In this document: positions 62,642-64,000 of the stretch, one piece after another
Layout: each line of letters opens with the position of its first letter
How positions within the stretch are numbered: the first letter of the stretch is position 1
Source of the DNA: Candidatus Thiodiazotropha sp. (ex Epidulcina cf. delphinae)
GTDB taxonomy: Bacteria; Pseudomonadota; Gammaproteobacteria; Chromatiales; Chromatiaceae
Assembly (NCBI GenBank): GCA_025656455.1
Contig: JAHXHS010000010.1
Location: forward strand, 1 to 64,000
Length of the DNA stretch: 64,000 nt
Direction: 5' to 3'
Translations under genes and position numbers: made by a program
Notes under the pieces: generated by a model
Databases searched by the model: none
What the model saw: only the letters and a program-made list of their open reading frames with translations
What the model was told of the DNA's origin: nothing

Positions 62642-63799
62642 ATGAAGGAATCAGAACACTATAAAGGCAGGGAACACAGTGGCATCAAACATTTTCTGCT
62701 CGAAAGCTATCTCGAAAGACTATTCATGATAATTGGTCAATATGAAAGGCGGATATGCTACATCGACTGCTTTTCAGGCCCTTGGAAGGAAACAGACAAA
62801 AACCTGGCTGGTACATCAATCGTGCTTTCATTGAAGGTCATGCAAAAATGTCGCGACAGCCTACGCAAGCTTGGCAACTCCGTCGGATTCAGGGCCTTGT
62901 TCGTTGAGAAGGATAAACAAGCCTATAAAAAGCTTGATACCTATCTGAAAAAAATCCAACTGGATGGCATCACGACGGAAGCCATAAATGGTGAGTTCCA
63001 CAGTTTGCGTAGCGAGATACTGAGTTGGTGCGGTCCTAGGGATTTTGCGTTCTTCTTCATTGACCCAAAAGGCTGGAAGAATACTATTGAGGTACCCATA
63101 CTAACACCTTTATTGCAACGCCAGCGGTCCGAATACTTGATCAACTTTATGTATGACTTCCTGAACCGCGCCCTTATCCAAGAACCATTTCAGGAGGATA
63201 TGAAGGCGATATTCAGCAAGGCCCCTGATACATCAGGCATGTCTCCCAAGGAAAGAGAAAAGCACCTGATACAGCTATATCGAGACAGCCTCAAATCCAT
63301 CCCAGCCAAAAATAATGACAGGCTGCGATCAGCCTATGTAAGCGTTCTGGATAGTGTCAAAGATAGGACAAAATATCACCTTGTGTATCTCACTCGTCAC
63401 CCGTTGGGGATCGTGAAATTCATGGATGCCTCAGAAAAAATGGAGATTGTACAAAAACAAGTACGTGCTGAGACAAAACAAAAAAGACGGATCGAAGCGA
63501 CGGGACAGAAGGAACTCTTCCCAGCTGAAGCCGACACTGTAACCAGCGAGGATGCAATCGATATCGAGGTGGTAAAGGACTACTGGTTAGATAGGCTTTC
63601 AGAGTCGCCACAAATATTTCAGGCTGAAGATCTGGCAGATATGTTGGAAGAAACAAACTGGTTTGAATCCGATCTGCAGCAGGCTTTCAAGGACCTGTCA
63701 GATGAAGGTAAAGTCATAAATCTTGACGCTCGTAACAAGCGCCCGATGAAACCCGTGCACTTTGACAAGCGCGAGCGCCTACAAAGGATACAACCATGA
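62642..63799 (+). CDS. tcmP: Three-Cys-motif partner protein TcmP
   Basis: 385 residues from the ATG at 62642 (MKESEHYKGREHSGIKHFLL). A longer frame upstream runs through the HTH gene out of frame and is rejected. N-terminal Rossmann-like, methyltransferase-like domain: motif I-like YIDCFSGPWKET (40-51), acidic FVEKDKQAYKKL (88-99) and FFFIDPKGW (137-145). The C-terminal part (about 300-380) looks like a winged helix (FQAEDLADMLEETNWFESDL). TcmP is defined as the partner of three-Cys-motif proteins, one of which follows with a 4-nt overlap. Activity is unknown; nucleic-acid modification or defence are possible roles. Confidence 0.88.
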   Translation: MKESEHYKGREHSGIKHFLLESYLERLFMIIGQYERRICYIDCFSGPWKETDKNLAGTSIVLSLKVMQKCRDSLRKLGNSVGFRALFVEKDKQAYKKLDTYLKKIQLDGITTEAINGEFHSLRSEILSWCGPRDFAFFFIDPKGWKNTIEVPILTPLLQRQRSEYLINFMYDFLNRALIQEPFQEDMKAIFSKAPDTSGMSPKEREKHLIQLYRDSLKSIPAKNNDRLRSAYVSVLDSVKDRTKYHLVYLTRHPLGIVKFMDASEKMEIVQKQVRAETKQKRRIEATGQKELFPAEADTVTSEDAIDIEVVKDYWLDRLSESPQIFQAEDLADMLEETNWFESDLQQAFKDLSDEGKVINLDARNKRPMKPVHFDKRERLQRIQP

Positions 63800-64000
63800 C
63801 AACACAATCCACCATTGAGTGGACCGAACAGACTTGGAATCCGGTAACCGGATGCACCAAAGTATCTCCTGGGTGCAAACACTGTTATGCCGAAACGATG
63901 GCACGACGACTTGAGGCTATGGGAGTAAAGGGATACGAAAATGGCTTTGGGCTTTCACTGTTACCCGAGCGCTTAAATGAACCACTAAGACGCATGAAGC
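63796..64000 (+). CDS. DUF5131 (Gp37/Gp68, three-Cys-motif) protein, 5' part
   Basis: The first 68 codons are present; the gene runs off the window. It begins MTTQSTIEWTEQTWNPVTGC, with the three-cysteine motif C20, C27, C30 (GCTKVSPGCKHCYAETMARR), then MGVKGYENGFGLSLLPERLN. This is the hallmark of the DUF5131 / phage Gp37-Gp68 family, whose cysteines resemble a variant radical-SAM Fe-S binding loop. Its ATG overlaps the tcmP stop by 4 nt, so the two are translationally coupled. Enzymatic activity has not been established as far as I know. Confidence 0.88.
   Translation, partial: MTTQSTIEWTEQTWNPVTGCTKVSPGCKHCYAETMARRLEAMGVKGYENGFGLSLLPERLNEPLRRMK

Noticed and set aside
62058..64000. Integrated island using the tRNA-Leu 3' end as attachment site
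   Set aside because: The module lies on the 5' side of the tRNA, no integrase gene or duplicated tRNA end is visible within the window, so integration at this tRNA is not supported.

Overview
The window looks like the chromosome of a free-living or symbiotic sulfur-oxidising gammaproteobacterium (Chromatiales/Sedimenticola/Thiodiazotropha-like; this is an inference from gene content, not a database match). Pointers are a dissimilatory-type homodimeric ATP sulfurylase, DsrE-fold proteins, a PrsK/PrsR/PrsT exopolysaccharide cluster, a proton-translocating transhydrogenase, IscR with the classic C92/C98/C104 cluster, RecBCD and a full type II secretion operon. Most of it is ordinary core chromosome, but the intergenic spaces are unusually full of nested palindromic repeats.

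Layout. 1-611: 5' tip of an IS3-type transposase and palindromic repeats. 612-1193: GDT1/UPF0016 Mn exporter. 1765-3911: ECF sigma factor, a membrane anti-sigma factor with a periplasmic DsrE-like domain, and a secreted DsrE paralogue, the last two separated by a 283-bp palindrome. 4125-4729: 605-bp nested palindrome. 4772-7109 (minus): histidine kinase, FixJ-type regulator and NudF-type Nudix hydrolase. 7382-8387: wrecked B12-binding radical SAM pseudogene, abutting a 270-bp palindrome. 8870-10057: sat. 10450-18999 (minus): recC-recB-recD. 19109-23560: HDOD protein, a 73-aa protein, palindrome B, DUF1631 and PilZ genes. 23655-25936: palindrome E2 and a small-protein/DUF3302/HlyD (YibI-YibH-like) cluster. 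26479-31782: lytic transglycosylase, YchJ and HrpA. 32196-35054: pntA1-pntA2-pntB. 35390-43714 (minus): prsK-prsR-prsT, Wza-like export protein, tyrosine kinase. 44042-55036 (plus): gspG-H-I-J-K-L-M-N-D-E-F and a Sel1 lipoprotein. 55287-61431 (minus): hemN, a 105-aa protein, prmB, iscR, GNAT acyltransferase, HD-GYP. 61749-62057 (minus): tRNA-Leu(UAA) interrupted by a group I intron. 62316-64000: a lower-GC module of a LexA-type HTH protein, TcmP and a DUF5131 (three-Cys-motif) protein running off the window.

How it fits together. The prs cluster and the T2SS operon are divergently transcribed around 43715-44041 and concern export of polymers and proteins. The PilZ, HD-GYP and HDOD genes suggest cyclic-di-GMP-linked control. 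sat, the DsrE/ECF locus and IscR point to sulfur and Fe-S metabolism. The most noteworthy items are the tRNA-Leu(UAA) group I intron at the U34/A35 position, the HTH-TcmP-DUF5131 module next to it, the ECF/anti-sigma system whose sensor domain is a DsrE paralogue of the neighbouring periplasmic protein, and at least two families of palindromic elements whose arms differ between copies yet match perfectly within a copy.
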